Source: Nevskiaceae bacterium (GTDB taxonomy: Bacteria; Pseudomonadota; Gammaproteobacteria; Nevskiales; Nevskiaceae). From it: a DNA stretch of 64,000 bases. Positions 37,798-46,127 of the stretch are shown piece by piece. How positions within the stretch are numbered: the stretch's first letter is position 1; every line of letters begins with the position of its first letter. Location: contig SCRT01000012.1 of NCBI GenBank assembly GCA_004298465.1, positions 186,001-250,000 on the forward strand. The letters are read 5' to 3'. The position numbers and the translations under genes were made by a program. Under the pieces are notes generated by a model, which saw only the letters and a list, made by a program, of their open reading frames with translations, ran no database searches and was not told the DNA's origin.

Positions 37798-38013
37798 ATG
37801 CCCATCATTCAAGTCAATATGCTTCAAGGCCGTACCATCGAGCAGAAACGCAACCTCGCCAAACGCATGACCGAGGCGGTCGTCGAGGCGCTGGGCGTGA
37901 AGCCGCAGAACGTACGCATTCTCATCCACGAGCTGGGCCCATACGATTTTGCGGTCGCCGGCGTTCCGGCCGCCGAAAACGGCAAGATGCCACCCACTGC
38001 CGGCACATCTTGA
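37798..38013 (+). CDS. dmpI: 4-Oxalocrotonate tautomerase
   Basis: 71 residues. Pro2, which becomes the N-terminal catalytic base after Met removal, is present (MPIIQVNMLQGRTIEQKR), as are the family arginines. It isomerises 2-hydroxymuconate to 4-oxalocrotonate. It starts 8 bp after the Rieske gene. It is the only tautomerase gene in the window, so both meta sets probably depend on it. The C-terminus (about 8 residues longer than classic 4-OT) is slightly extended. Confidence 0.92.
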   Translation: MPIIQVNMLQGRTIEQKRNLAKRMTEAVVEALGVKPQNVRILIHELGPYDFAVAGVPAAENGKMPPTAGTS

Positions 38014-38052
38014 ACAAACCGGGCAAGCCCCGGGATCACAGGAGAAAAGGTC

Positions 38053-38985
38053 ATGTCAATGAGAGGCGTTTTGAGGTTGGGTGAAGTCGGCATCCGGGTC
38101 ATGGACGTGGCAGCAGCGCGCCGCCACTACGACGAGATCCTGGGGCTGCACGAAGTCATGGAAGGCCCGGATGGAAAGATCTACTACAAGGCCTGGGACG
38201 AGCAGGACTACTACAGCATCGTCCTGAACCCATCGGACCGTGCGGGCATCGACTACTGCGCTTTTAAGGTCTATGACGATGCGACGCTCACGGCGCTGGA
38301 GTCGAAGATCAAGGCTTTCGGTCTGGATGTCCGACACATCGCAGCCGGTGCGCATCCCAAGAGCGGCCGCCGCCTGCAGTTCGTTCTGCCGACTGGCCAC
38401 ACCATGCAGCTCTATGCGGAGAAGGAGCAGCTCGGCAATACCCTGGGCACCCTCAATCCGGGAGTCGTGCCGGATGACGGTGTGATTCGCGGTACCCACA
38501 TCAACCGGCTCGATCATGCTCTGCTGGGCGGTCCGAACCTCGATGAAACAACGAAGCTGTTCACCGAAGTGTTCGATTTCGATTTGTCGGAAAAGCTCAT
38601 CGATCACGATTCCGGGGCTTCACTGGCCGTATTTCTGACCTGCTCCACGAAGCCGCACGACATCGCTTTCGTGCTCCAGCCCGAGCCCAATCGCTTCCAT
38701 CACGCCTCGTTCCTGCTGGAGTCCGCGCACGACGTCATCAAAGCTGCCGATCGCCTCGGGAAGTATCGTGTCCCGATCGACGTTGGGCCGAACCGGCACG
38801 GTATCACGCGCGGGGCGACGATCTACTTCTTCGACCCCAGCGGCAATCGCAACGAGGTGTTCGCCGAGGGTTACGTGCACTACCCGGATTCTCCAACGCT
38901 GATGTGGGATACCACGGCGATGGGACCAGCGCAGTTCGCGCAGGACAACGTGCCGCGCCAGAGTTTCCTGGAAGTTTTCACCTGA
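38053..38985 (+). CDS. Catechol 2,3-dioxygenase-like extradiol dioxygenase, set 1
   Basis: 310 residues, two vicinal-oxygen-chelate halves. The Fe(II) ligands are His in RLDHALLG, His in FHHASFLLES and Glu in GNRNEVFAEG; the conserved His/Tyr of the active site are also present (IDVGPNRHGITRG). It cleaves a catechol next to the hydroxyl pair. Start ATG has AGGAGA upstream. It is clearly diverged from the set 2 enzyme at 49529-50464 but of equal length, so a different preferred catechol is likely. It closes the meta set 1 operon. Confidence 0.92.
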   Translation: MSMRGVLRLGEVGIRVMDVAAARRHYDEILGLHEVMEGPDGKIYYKAWDEQDYYSIVLNPSDRAGIDYCAFKVYDDATLTALESKIKAFGLDVRHIAAGAHPKSGRRLQFVLPTGHTMQLYAEKEQLGNTLGTLNPGVVPDDGVIRGTHINRLDHALLGGPNLDETTKLFTEVFDFDLSEKLIDHDSGASLAVFLTCSTKPHDIAFVLQPEPNRFHHASFLLESAHDVIKAADRLGKYRVPIDVGPNRHGITRGATIYFFDPSGNRNEVFAEGYVHYPDSPTLMWDTTAMGPAQFAQDNVPRQSFLEVFT

Positions 38986-39289
38986 AGTGTCCGCAGTGGG
39001 TGGTTGCGTGGCCGCGCGATCTGGCGATGCTGCCGGACGTCAGCCGGGGCTGCGGCTACGTGAAATCCGGCAATCTGGAGCGCTATTGCCAGCAGGTGAC
39101 GCGGGTTCAGGCCCGCATCGCCAGCTCGGCGCGCGTCGCGGCGTGACCATTTCCAGGGCAAGTCAGGCCAACCATGTTTCCACACTGGCCTGGCGCGCCG
39201 GCTGGCGTCCGGCGGGAGGCGTGGATGGAAGCGGAGTATTGGGGCATGATTCCCCCAGCAGGTGAGTGTGTATGACGGAGGAGCTCCGC
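38986..39289. other. Gap between meta set 1 and regulator 2 (304 bp)
   Basis: Apart from the doubtful short reading frame at 39000-39146, I see no gene and no clear terminator. Any promoter of regulator 2 lies between 39150 and 39280, with no -24/-12 match. Confidence 0.5.
39000..39146 (+). CDS. Possible 48-residue protein or gene remnant
   Basis: From GTG 39000 the frame encodes MVAWPRDLAMLPDVSRGCGY and onward to ARVAA-stop, and protein-like composition extends a few codons upstream (KCPQW). No ribosome-binding site is convincing and no family is recognised. It could be a small gene, the tail of a lost one, or chance. Confidence 0.25.
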   Translation: MVAWPRDLAMLPDVSRGCGYVKSGNLERYCQQVTRVQARIASSARVAA

Positions 39290-41104
39290 ATGGACGCTGA
39301 ACGGCACGACGCAAGAACCTCCGCGCCGGCCGCTGCCAGGCAAGATGAGGCACGGCCGGCGTTGACGAACGCCGACCTGATGGCGCGCCTGCGCTTTGCG
39401 CCGGCCGAAGGCCGCATCTGGCTGGATGACCAGCGCATGCTGCTCATCCACACGTCCGCAATGGGTGTGTTGCGCCGCGAGCTGATCGAAGGCCTGGGCA
39501 TCGAGCGCGCGCGCGGCCTGCTGACGCGCATGGGCTATAGCTCCGGCGCCCGCGATGGGGCCTTGGCGCGGCGACTGGTTTCGCGCGGAAACGTGGAAGA
39601 ACAGTTCTCCGTCGGCCCCGAGTTGCATGCGCTGGAAGGCATCGTGGCGGTGGAGAAGGTCAAGCTGCGCATCAACGTTGAAAAAGGCTATTACTACGGC
39701 GAATATCTTTGGCGCCATTCCTCGGAGGCAGAGGAACATGTCCATCTCTACGGCATCGGCGCCGACCCGGTGTGCTGGCGGCAGATCGGTTATGCCTCGG
39801 GCTATACCAGCGAATTCATGGGCCGGCCGATCCTGTTCCGCGAAGTCGAGTGCGCCGGCACCGGGCAGGATTGTTGTCGCATCATCGGTAAGCCGGCGGA
39901 AGACTGGGGTGACATCGACGAAGACCTGCGCTACCTGAAATCAGGTGGTCTGGCGTTCGAGACCACCACTGCCGTGGGGGGGCTGACGGCTTCGGGGAGT
40001 GCGGCTGATACCGCGGCGATGTTCCCGGAAGGGGAAGTGGTGGGCGTGTCCACCGGCTTCAACACCGTCTGCCACATGCTGGACTGCGTGGCCGACACCA
40101 CTGCCACGGTGCTGTTGCTGGGTGAAAGCGGCGTTGGCAAGGGGGTGTTTGCGCGCACGCTGCATCGCATCGGCCCGCGTGCCGACAAGCCTTTCATCGC
40201 CGTGAACTGCGCCGCGATTCCGGAGACCCTCGTGGAAGCGGAGCTGTTCGGCGTGGAAAAAGGCGCCTACACGGGTGCGACAACGTCACGCGAAGGGCGC
40301 TTCGAGCGGGCGAACGGCGGCACGCTGTTCCTCGACGAGATCGGTACCATGAACTTCGCCGCGCAGGGCAAGCTGCTGCGCGCGTTGCACCTGGGCGAGA
40401 TCGAGCGCGTCGGCGGTACCAAGACGCTGCATGTGGACGTTCGCGTCATCGCGGCGACGAACCAGGACCTCAAGGCGGATGTGAAGGCCGGCCGTTTCCG
40501 CGAAGACCTGTATTTCCGCCTGAATGTCTTCCCCATCAACGTGCCGCCGCTGCGTGAGAGGCGCGAGGACATTCCCGTCCTCATGAATTATTTCCTGCAC
40601 AAGTTCTGTCAGCGTCATCACCGCAACGCCACCGGTTTCACGCCGCGCGCCATCGACGCGTTGCTGAGCTACGAGCTGCCGGGCAACATCCGCGAGCTCG
40701 AAAACATGATCGAGCGCGGCGTGATCCTGGCGCGCGGTCAGAGTGCGATCGACATTCCGCACCTGTTCACTGGCGGCGAGCAGTGGGATCGTTCCACGCT
40801 GGGGGTTGGCGGCGACGGTCGCGTTTCCGCGCCGGCAGGCAGCGCCGCCGACACGGCCGACGTCGTGCCAGAGCCCATGCACCGCGCGTTGCAGCGTATC
40901 CGCAAGTTGCTGGCCGGAGGCGCGGAAAATGAAGGGTTCTCGCTCGACGAAGTACATCGCGAGATCGAGGATGTCGTCGTGAATGAGGCGATCGAACGCA
41001 CCGGCGGCAACCTGTCGGCTGCTGCGCGGGCGCTGGGCATCACGCGCTCGCGGCTGGTTTACCGCGTCAACAGCCGCGAAGAGGACAAGCCTGCAGACGA
41101 TTGA
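39290..41104 (+). CDS. XylR/DmpR-type sigma-54 activator, phenol-sensor type (regulator 2)
   Basis: 604 residues from ATG 39290, chosen because GGAGGAG lies 6 bp upstream; 39272 is an alternative. Domains are an XylR_N/V4R sensor, AAA+ with Walker A GESGVGKG and loop GAYTGA, and a Fis helix-turn-helix ([21 protein letters not shown]). By spacing to MopR, the zinc ligands are C162, E185, C188 and C196, and the phenol-binding pair H113 and W141, all kept. It lies between meta set 1 and regulator 3, converging with the latter. Hydroxylase set 2 or the RND operon could be its target. Confidence 0.9.
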   Translation: MDAERHDARTSAPAAARQDEARPALTNADLMARLRFAPAEGRIWLDDQRMLLIHTSAMGVLRRELIEGLGIERARGLLTRMGYSSGARDGALARRLVSRGNVEEQFSVGPELHALEGIVAVEKVKLRINVEKGYYYGEYLWRHSSEAEEHVHLYGIGADPVCWRQIGYASGYTSEFMGRPILFREVECAGTGQDCCRIIGKPAEDWGDIDEDLRYLKSGGLAFETTTAVGGLTASGSAADTAAMFPEGEVVGVSTGFNTVCHMLDCVADTTATVLLLGESGVGKGVFARTLHRIGPRADKPFIAVNCAAIPETLVEAELFGVEKGAYTGATTSREGRFERANGGTLFLDEIGTMNFAAQGKLLRALHLGEIERVGGTKTLHVDVRVIAATNQDLKADVKAGRFREDLYFRLNVFPINVPPLRERREDIPVLMNYFLHKFCQRHHRNATGFTPRAIDALLSYELPGNIRELENMIERGVILARGQSAIDIPHLFTGGEQWDRSTLGVGGDGRVSAPAGSAADTADVVPEPMHRALQRIRKLLAGGAENEGFSLDEVHREIEDVVVNEAIERTGGNLSAAARALGITRSRLVYRVNSREEDKPADD

Positions 41105-41125
41105 AGTGCCGAGTGGGCGGGTCGG

Positions 41126-42829
41126 TCAGCGACGCCGTTTGTCGAGCCGGTATTGCATCTGCCCGCGGCCCAGCCCGAGTTCGCGCGCAGCGGCGCTGAC
41201 GTTGCCGTCGTTGCGCTCCAGCGCGCGATTCAGCAGGACGGTTTCGATGGCCTGCATGGAGCCTGCCTGCTCCAGTAGCGTGTCGGCCAGGTTCTGTACT
41301 TCGGGGCGGCTGGCAGCATGGGCCTGCTTGCCGATCAGATGCCCCATCGGCGACACCGACAACGGTTCGTTGCTGAGCCGTTCGCCACCTGAAAAAAGGT
41401 GATGGCGGTCGATGGGCTGGCCGGCGTCGGACAGGATCACGCTGCGCTCGACCATGTTTTCCAGTTCGCGCACGTTGCCGGGCCAGTCGTAGTTCCACAG
41501 TGCGTCCAGCGCCGCACGGGTCACGCCCTGCACGGATTTCTTGTAGCGCAGCGAGAAACGCTCGACGAAGACATGGAACAGCAACGGAATGTCTTCGCGC
41601 CGTTCGCGCAGCGGCGGGATTTCGATCGGAAAGACATTCAGGCGGTGAAACAAGTCGGTGCGAAAGTGGCCATCGATGGCGGCCTGGCGCAAGTCCTCGT
41701 TGGTGGCCGCGACGATGCGCACGTCGACGGGCTGGACGGTGGTGCCGCCAACGCGTTCGATTTCGCGTTCCTGCAGGGCGCGCAACAACTTGCCCTGGGC
41801 CGCGAACGGCAGGCTGCCGATCTCGTCGAGGAACAGGGTGCCACCATCGGCGCGCTCGAAGCGCCCCGGGCGTGACGCCGTGGCACCTGTGAAAGCACCT
41901 TTTTCCACCCCGAACAACTCGGCTTCAACCAGCTCCTGGGGGATGCCGGCGCAGTTCACGGCTACGAAAGGGTGGTCGGCACGCGGGCCGATACGGTGGA
42001 GCGCCCGTGCGAACTGCTCCTTGCCGACGCCGGATTCCCCCAGGAACAGCACCGTGGCATCGGTATCCGCGACGCGCTTGAGCAGATAGACCACTGCATT
42101 GAAGCCAGCCGAGGCGCCCACCAGCCCATGTTCTTCCGGCGCCGTGGCGGGGGTCGGTCCGGTGTTGCTGGCAGACTGCGTCGAACGCAGGCTCGGCAGG
42201 CTCACCAGCTTGTCCGACTGGAAGAAGGCCGCGTCCTCGCCGATGTCCTCCCACTCCGACAATGGCTTGCCGAGGATCCGACAGCGATGATGGCCGGTGG
42301 CCAGGCATTCCAGTTCACGCACCAGAAACGGTTGGCCGAACAGGGCGGTCAGGTAGCCGCTGGCGTAGCCGGTGTTCATCCAGCACGCAGGAATGGGGCC
42401 GACGCCGCGGTGGTTGATGTGGGCGGCGGCTTCCCAGGAGTCCGTCCAGGTGAATTCCAGATGGAAGCGGTTTGCTTCCAGGTCGATTTCCACACGTAAC
42501 GGCTGGGTGCGCACGAAGCCTTCGATGTCGCGCATGCGCGGCCCCAGCAAGAGCATGGTTTCGACGGCCTGTTCGTCGCCACCAAATTCATTCCGGCAGC
42601 TTTGGTAGTCCTCCCACCCCTGCTGGTAGCCCAGCCGCGTGAACAGTTCGCGTGTCTGGCGCAGCCCCAGCCGCTCGATCAGCTCGCGTCGCAACTCGCC
42701 GAGGGAGAACCCGTGCATGAGGAGCATGCGCTGGTCGAACATCAGAATGTGTCCCGCATCCGGCGCAAAGCGCACGTATTGGGGCAGCTCGCTGTGGGGA
42801 GAGGGCTCTTTGCCGGGTTTCGCAACCAA
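41126..42829 (-). CDS. XylR/DmpR-type sigma-54 activator with altered effector pocket (regulator 3)
   Basis: 567 residues; the only fitting start is TTG at 42829, because a stop lies three codons upstream. Domains are as in regulators 1 and 2, with Walker A GESGVGKE, loop GAFTGA and a Fis helix-turn-helix ([21 protein letters not shown]). The zinc ligands C149, E172, C175 and C183 and the Trp (W128) are kept. The residue at the place of the phenol-binding His is Arg (R100, in GPRMRDIEG, against GPELH in the others). It is divergent from the second Rieske oxygenase, whose sigma-54 promoter lies between them, so it probably activates that gene with a different inducer. Confidence 0.88.
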   Translation of the reverse strand: MVAKPGKEPSPHSELPQYVRFAPDAGHILMFDQRMLLMHGFSLGELRRELIERLGLRQTRELFTRLGYQQGWEDYQSCRNEFGGDEQAVETMLLLGPRMRDIEGFVRTQPLRVEIDLEANRFHLEFTWTDSWEAAAHINHRGVGPIPACWMNTGYASGYLTALFGQPFLVRELECLATGHHRCRILGKPLSEWEDIGEDAAFFQSDKLVSLPSLRSTQSASNTGPTPATAPEEHGLVGASAGFNAVVYLLKRVADTDATVLFLGESGVGKEQFARALHRIGPRADHPFVAVNCAGIPQELVEAELFGVEKGAFTGATASRPGRFERADGGTLFLDEIGSLPFAAQGKLLRALQEREIERVGGTTVQPVDVRIVAATNEDLRQAAIDGHFRTDLFHRLNVFPIEIPPLRERREDIPLLFHVFVERFSLRYKKSVQGVTRAALDALWNYDWPGNVRELENMVERSVILSDAGQPIDRHHLFSGGERLSNEPLSVSPMGHLIGKQAHAASRPEVQNLADTLLEQAGSMQAIETVLLNRALERNDGNVSAAARELGLGRGQMQYRLDKRRR

Positions 42830-42945
42830 TGGTATTCACTCGCCGCAGGCTGATGATTCTGATTTGCATGAAAAGAAACAAACAGCTTTATCTTTACTTA
42901 CTGGAACCAGCAAGTCAAATTCAGGCTATTTCTTATTTCAAGTTA

Positions 42946-42967
42946 ACATTGTTTTTAGAAACAATGT
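42946..42967. promoter_or_regulatory. 22-bp inverted repeat beside the Rieske-2 promoter
   Basis: ACATTGTTT, a 4-bp spacer and AAACAATGT form a perfect 9-bp dyad 10 bp upstream of the -24 box. It is closer than a normal XylR-type upstream activating site, so it may be an operator for another protein or a hairpin. Confidence 0.5.
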
Positions 42968-42977
42968 GTTGCGCTTA

Positions 42978-42993
42978 TGGCATGGGCTTTGCT
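42978..42993 (+). promoter_or_regulatory. Sigma-54 promoter of the Rieske-2 gene
   Basis: TGGCATGGGCTTTGCT matches TGGCAC-N5-TTGCW with one mismatch and the correct 10-bp GG-GC spacing. It is 80 bp upstream of the ATG at 43073. Confidence 0.8.
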
Positions 42994-43072
42994 GCAGAAC
43001 ATGCCGAGCAGGCTGCTGGGCTTGCCCTTGATTGATCCGAGAACGATGCACGATTGCACAAGGAGAGAGGCA

Positions 43073-44146
43073 ATGGACGACATGTTTGTAAGGAATGCTT
43101 GGTACTGCGCGGGTTGGGACTATCACTTGAGCCAGGGTCAGAAATCTCTGCTGGCACGCAAAATCGCCGGGGAGCGGGTAGTGCTGTATCGCAAGCCCGA
43201 TGGTGGCGTGGTGGCAATGGAAGATCGCTGTTGTCATCGCGGCGCAGCATTGTCACTGGGGCAGAAAGAAGGTGACTGCGTGCGTTGCATGTATCACGGT
43301 TTGAAGTTCGGGCCGGATGGCGTGTGTGTGGAAATTCCGGGTCAGGACACGATCGGCAGGCGTGCGCGCGTGCGGACTTTCCCCGTGGTGGAGAAGAACA
43401 ACTGGATCTGGGTGTGGATGGGCGACCCCGACAAGGCTGACGAGGATCTGATCTGTTTCTCGGTGGGTCCGGGCAATCCCGACTGGAACATCAAGACCTC
43501 GGAGATGCGCATCAACGCGAACTACCGTCTGGAGATGGAAAATCTGGCCGACTTGAGCCACGTGGCTTTTGTGCATCAGCAAACGCTGGGTGGCGCAGAT
43601 CTGGAAACGCGCAGGGGCTGGACCGAGGTGAACGCCATTCACACGGTACTCGAGCGTGGATTGAACACGAAATACTGCATTCGCAACGTGCCGGTGTTCC
43701 ATGTCCTGACGCATCTGTTTCCGCCTGAGGCGCGTTTTGACCTCGAGTTCGACATCAACATCACCATTCCGCTGAACTGGGTGACTCACATCAAGGTGTA
43801 TCCCGCGGGTACGGAAGGGGTCGGGCGCCAGTTAATTTCTGAAACCTATACGGTCCAAACAGTCTGTCCCGAAGACGAGGATGGTGTGCAGTACTACTAC
43901 TCGTGGGGTGAGAGCAAGGCAACCGACTTCCCCGGCGTGAGTGACTTGCTCCGGGAGACCCTCGACAAGGCCTTTGTGGAGGACAAGACCATGCTGGAAG
44001 CTCAGCATGTCCGTCGTGCCGAGAAACCTGACGCACCCATGATCAACATCGCCGTCGATGCAGGTCCCAACAAGATGCTCGGCGTGCTGGACAAAATGCT
44101 GAGGGAAGAGCGCGAAGAGCGGGAAGCGATCGCGCGAGTGGCGTGA
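43073..44146 (+). CDS. Rieske non-heme iron oxygenase, VanA-like (copy 2)
   Basis: 357 residues from ATG 43073 with AGGAGAGAGG upstream. Rieske ligands are C53, H55, C72 and H75 (DRCCHR and RCMYHGLKF). The catalytic iron site is ENLADLSHVAFVHQ. It resembles copy 1 throughout (NAWYCAGWDYHLSQGQ against NAWYCAGWDYQISQGK). It is a single-gene unit with its own sigma-54 promoter, divergent from regulator 3. No reductase lies next to it; DmpP of set 2 or a reductase elsewhere must serve. Demethylation or hydroxylation of a substituted aromatic is likely. Confidence 0.88.
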   Translation: MDDMFVRNAWYCAGWDYHLSQGQKSLLARKIAGERVVLYRKPDGGVVAMEDRCCHRGAALSLGQKEGDCVRCMYHGLKFGPDGVCVEIPGQDTIGRRARVRTFPVVEKNNWIWVWMGDPDKADEDLICFSVGPGNPDWNIKTSEMRINANYRLEMENLADLSHVAFVHQQTLGGADLETRRGWTEVNAIHTVLERGLNTKYCIRNVPVFHVLTHLFPPEARFDLEFDINITIPLNWVTHIKVYPAGTEGVGRQLISETYTVQTVCPEDEDGVQYYYSWGESKATDFPGVSDLLRETLDKAFVEDKTMLEAQHVRRAEKPDAPMINIAVDAGPNKMLGVLDKMLREEREEREAIARVA

Positions 44147-44210
44147 GTGGAAGGGGCGGCGGAATCCGTCAAGGTTCCTCCGGGCGTGGCTGCCGACCCC
44201 GCTGCGATCG

Positions 44211-44241
44211 GCTGGATTCGGCCGTTCTGGCCGAATCCAGC
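44211..44241 (+). terminator. Stem-loop behind the Rieske-2 gene
   Basis: A perfect 13-bp stem (GCTGGATTCGGCC/GGCCGAATCCAGC) with a 5-nt loop, 65 bp after the stop. There is no T-run, so it is either a factor-assisted terminator or an RNA-stabilising structure. Confidence 0.45.
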
Positions 44242-44471
44242 GCCGCAATTCGTCGACGTGCGTATTGCCGCCTGGGCGCGTACGGTGAAGGCCCGAGGTC
44301 GGTGTGAGCAATTTTGGGCAAAGCGATTCGGCATATCAGGAAATTTCATCGTTTTTCACGAACCGGCTCCGGGATGTGTGGGATTCGAGCGTGGCAGACG
44401 AAGTCCTAGATTGCTGAAAACCCAAGCACTTCATGGCTGCCGACGAGCAGGAGGTCCCAGTTCATGAAACA

Positions 44472-44487
44472 TGGCACGTGTTTTGCT
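44472..44487 (+). promoter_or_regulatory. Sigma-54 promoter of phenol-hydroxylase set 2
   Basis: TGGCACGTGTTTTGCT is a full match to the -24/-12 consensus TGGCACG-N4-TTGCW, including the 10-bp GG-GC spacing. It lies 60 bp before the dmpK start and decides that start, because earlier in-frame ATG codons would lie upstream of transcription. Confidence 0.88.
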
Positions 44488-44546
44488 TTATTACCCATGC
44501 GCCAACGCACGCTGCATTGATGTGGGTTGGCGCGAAAGGAGGATTT

Positions 44547-44816
44547 GTGTCGTCTTATCCGTTGCCACAACCCAAGCCCGCTTTTGACGTCGACAAGCAG
44601 TACGTGCGTTTCCGCGAATTGCGCGCGGATGGCTATGTGCTGTTCGACTTCGCCATCGGCGACCCTGCCCTGGCAGTGGAATTGACCCTTCCTCTTGCGG
44701 CGTACCGGTCGTTCTGCCGTGAACACCACGTCATCTACCTGACGCGGGAACAGGCGGAAACGCTGGATTCTGAAAAGTCCATTTGGCGCTTCGGCGCCCC
44801 TGGCATCGAGGAGTAA
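44547..44816 (+). CDS. dmpK: Phenol hydroxylase component P0 (DmpK), set 2
   Basis: 89 residues from GTG 44547, which has AAAGGAGG 4 bp upstream. The family blocks FDVDKQYVRFRELRADGYVLFDFAIGD and AAYRSFCREHHVIYL are present. P0 assists assembly of the hydroxylase and is not needed for catalysis in vitro. It opens the set 2 operon. Set 1 has no equivalent. Confidence 0.9.
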   Translation: MSSYPLPQPKPAFDVDKQYVRFRELRADGYVLFDFAIGDPALAVELTLPLAAYRSFCREHHVIYLTREQAETLDSEKSIWRFGAPGIEE

Positions 44817-44824
44817 CTGGAAAC

Positions 44825-45835
44825 ATGGCAGTTGAAATCAAGACCACTTCGGTTGAGCCGCTGCGGGAGACCTTCTCCAACGTGGCCGAGAGGCTGGGCG
44901 GAGACAAGCCAGCGTCGCGCTATCAAGAGGCCACGTACGACCTCCAGCCGACCACGAATTTCCACTACCACCCGTTGTGGGATGCGGACCGGGAGCTCTA
45001 CGACCAGCGCCGCACGAAGATCGTGATGGCCGACTGGTACACGCTGCTTGACCCACGCCAGTACTACTACGGCGCCTACACCATCACGCGCTCCCGGCAA
45101 CAGGAGACGATGGAAAAGAACCTCAAGTTCGTGGAGGAACGCGGCCTGCTGAGCAGCCTGCCGGACGCTGAACGCGAACGGCTGGTGTACGCGCTGGTGC
45201 CGCTGCGCCACGAGGAATGGGGGGCCAATACCAACAACTGCTACATCACCGCCTTCGGCTGGGGCACGGCGCTGACGCAGGCCACGATGTTCGCCACCAT
45301 GGACCGTCTGGGTCTGGCGCAATATCTCGGCCGCTTCGGCCTGCTGCTGGACGGCAACACGGGCGAGTCGCTGGATCGGGCCAAGCAGCTGTGGCTGGAA
45401 GACCCGGCCTGGCAGGGCCTGCGCCAGCTGGTGGAGAAGCTGTTCGTGACGAAGGACTGGTTTGAGCTCTTCGTCGCGCAGAATCTCGTGCTCGACGGGC
45501 TGCTGCACCCGCTGGTGTTCGAGCGCTTCGAGTTCCAGTTCTCGCGCCGCAACGGGCCGACGCTGAGCCTGCTCGTGGACTTCATGACGCAGTGGTTTGC
45601 GGAGACCAGTCGCTGGGTGGACGCGGTGATCAAGCGGGTGGTGGAAGAATCCCCCACGAACGCCGAACAGCTCGCAGCGTGGATCGCGGACTGGCGGCAG
45701 CAGGTGAATGTCGCGCTGACGTCCTACGCAGAAGCGATATTCGGTGCCGAGGAAGGCGCCGTGCAGCTGGCGGAAGTGGGCGAAGCCTTTGCCAAGCGCC
45801 TTGCCAAGCTCGGTCTGAAGGCGGGAGCACAGTAA
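44825..45835 (+). CDS. dmpL: Phenol hydroxylase beta subunit (DmpL), set 2
   Basis: 336 residues from ATG 44825. PASRYQEATYDLQP, MADWYTLLDPRQYYYG and NLVLDGLLHPLVFERFEFQF match the non-catalytic oxygenase subunit. It starts 8 bp after dmpK, and its stop shares a base with the dmpM start (TAATG). It is diverged from the set 1 copy, most strongly in the C-terminal third. Confidence 0.95.
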   Translation: MAVEIKTTSVEPLRETFSNVAERLGGDKPASRYQEATYDLQPTTNFHYHPLWDADRELYDQRRTKIVMADWYTLLDPRQYYYGAYTITRSRQQETMEKNLKFVEERGLLSSLPDAERERLVYALVPLRHEEWGANTNNCYITAFGWGTALTQATMFATMDRLGLAQYLGRFGLLLDGNTGESLDRAKQLWLEDPAWQGLRQLVEKLFVTKDWFELFVAQNLVLDGLLHPLVFERFEFQFSRRNGPTLSLLVDFMTQWFAETSRWVDAVIKRVVEESPTNAEQLAAWIADWRQQVNVALTSYAEAIFGAEEGAVQLAEVGEAFAKRLAKLGLKAGAQ

Positions 45836-46104
45836 TGGCCGATTCCGTATTCATCGCCTTCCAGACGAACGACGAAACACGCCCGATCATCGAGTCGATC
45901 ATCGCCGACAATCCCAAGGCTGTCGTCAACCGCATGCCGGCGATGGTGAAGATCGACTGCCCGAACCGTCTTGTCGTTCGGCGTCAGTCCATCGAAGCCC
46001 GTATCGGCCGCGAATACGATCTGGGCGAGCTCACCATCAACCTCGTGTCCCTGTCGGGCAACATCGACGAGGACGACGACGCATTCATTCTGCATTGGGA
46101 TTAA
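45835..46104 (+). CDS. dmpM: Phenol hydroxylase effector component P2 (DmpM), set 2
   Basis: 89 residues (MADSVFIAFQTNDETRPIIE, NRLVVRRQSIEARIGREYDLGEL). It is a cofactor-free effector protein for the DmpLNO oxygenase. Its start overlaps the dmpL stop, so translation is coupled. Confidence 0.95.
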   Translation: MADSVFIAFQTNDETRPIIESIIADNPKAVVNRMPAMVKIDCPNRLVVRRQSIEARIGREYDLGELTINLVSLSGNIDEDDDAFILHWD

Positions 46105-46127
46105 TCGGTTTACCGAGGAGCTCTGAC

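Larger units (their letters stand above)
44147..44546. other. Gap between Rieske-2 and dmpK (400 bp)
   Basis: It contains the stem-loop at 44211-44241 and the sigma-54 promoter at 44472-44487. Upstream activating sites for the promoter should lie around 44280-44400; only a weak dyad (GAGCAATTTTGGGC, about 44305) is visible. No gene is seen. Confidence 0.55.

Noticed and set aside
44300..44320. Possible DmpR-type upstream activating site
   Set aside because: The dyad GAGCAATTTTGGGC is only about half symmetric and does not clearly match the known TTGANCAA-type sites, so it is not listed as a feature.
44433..44546. Earlier ATG start for dmpK
   Set aside because: It would lie upstream of or inside the sigma-54 promoter at 44472-44487. 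GTG 44547 has AAAGGAGG and gives the family start.
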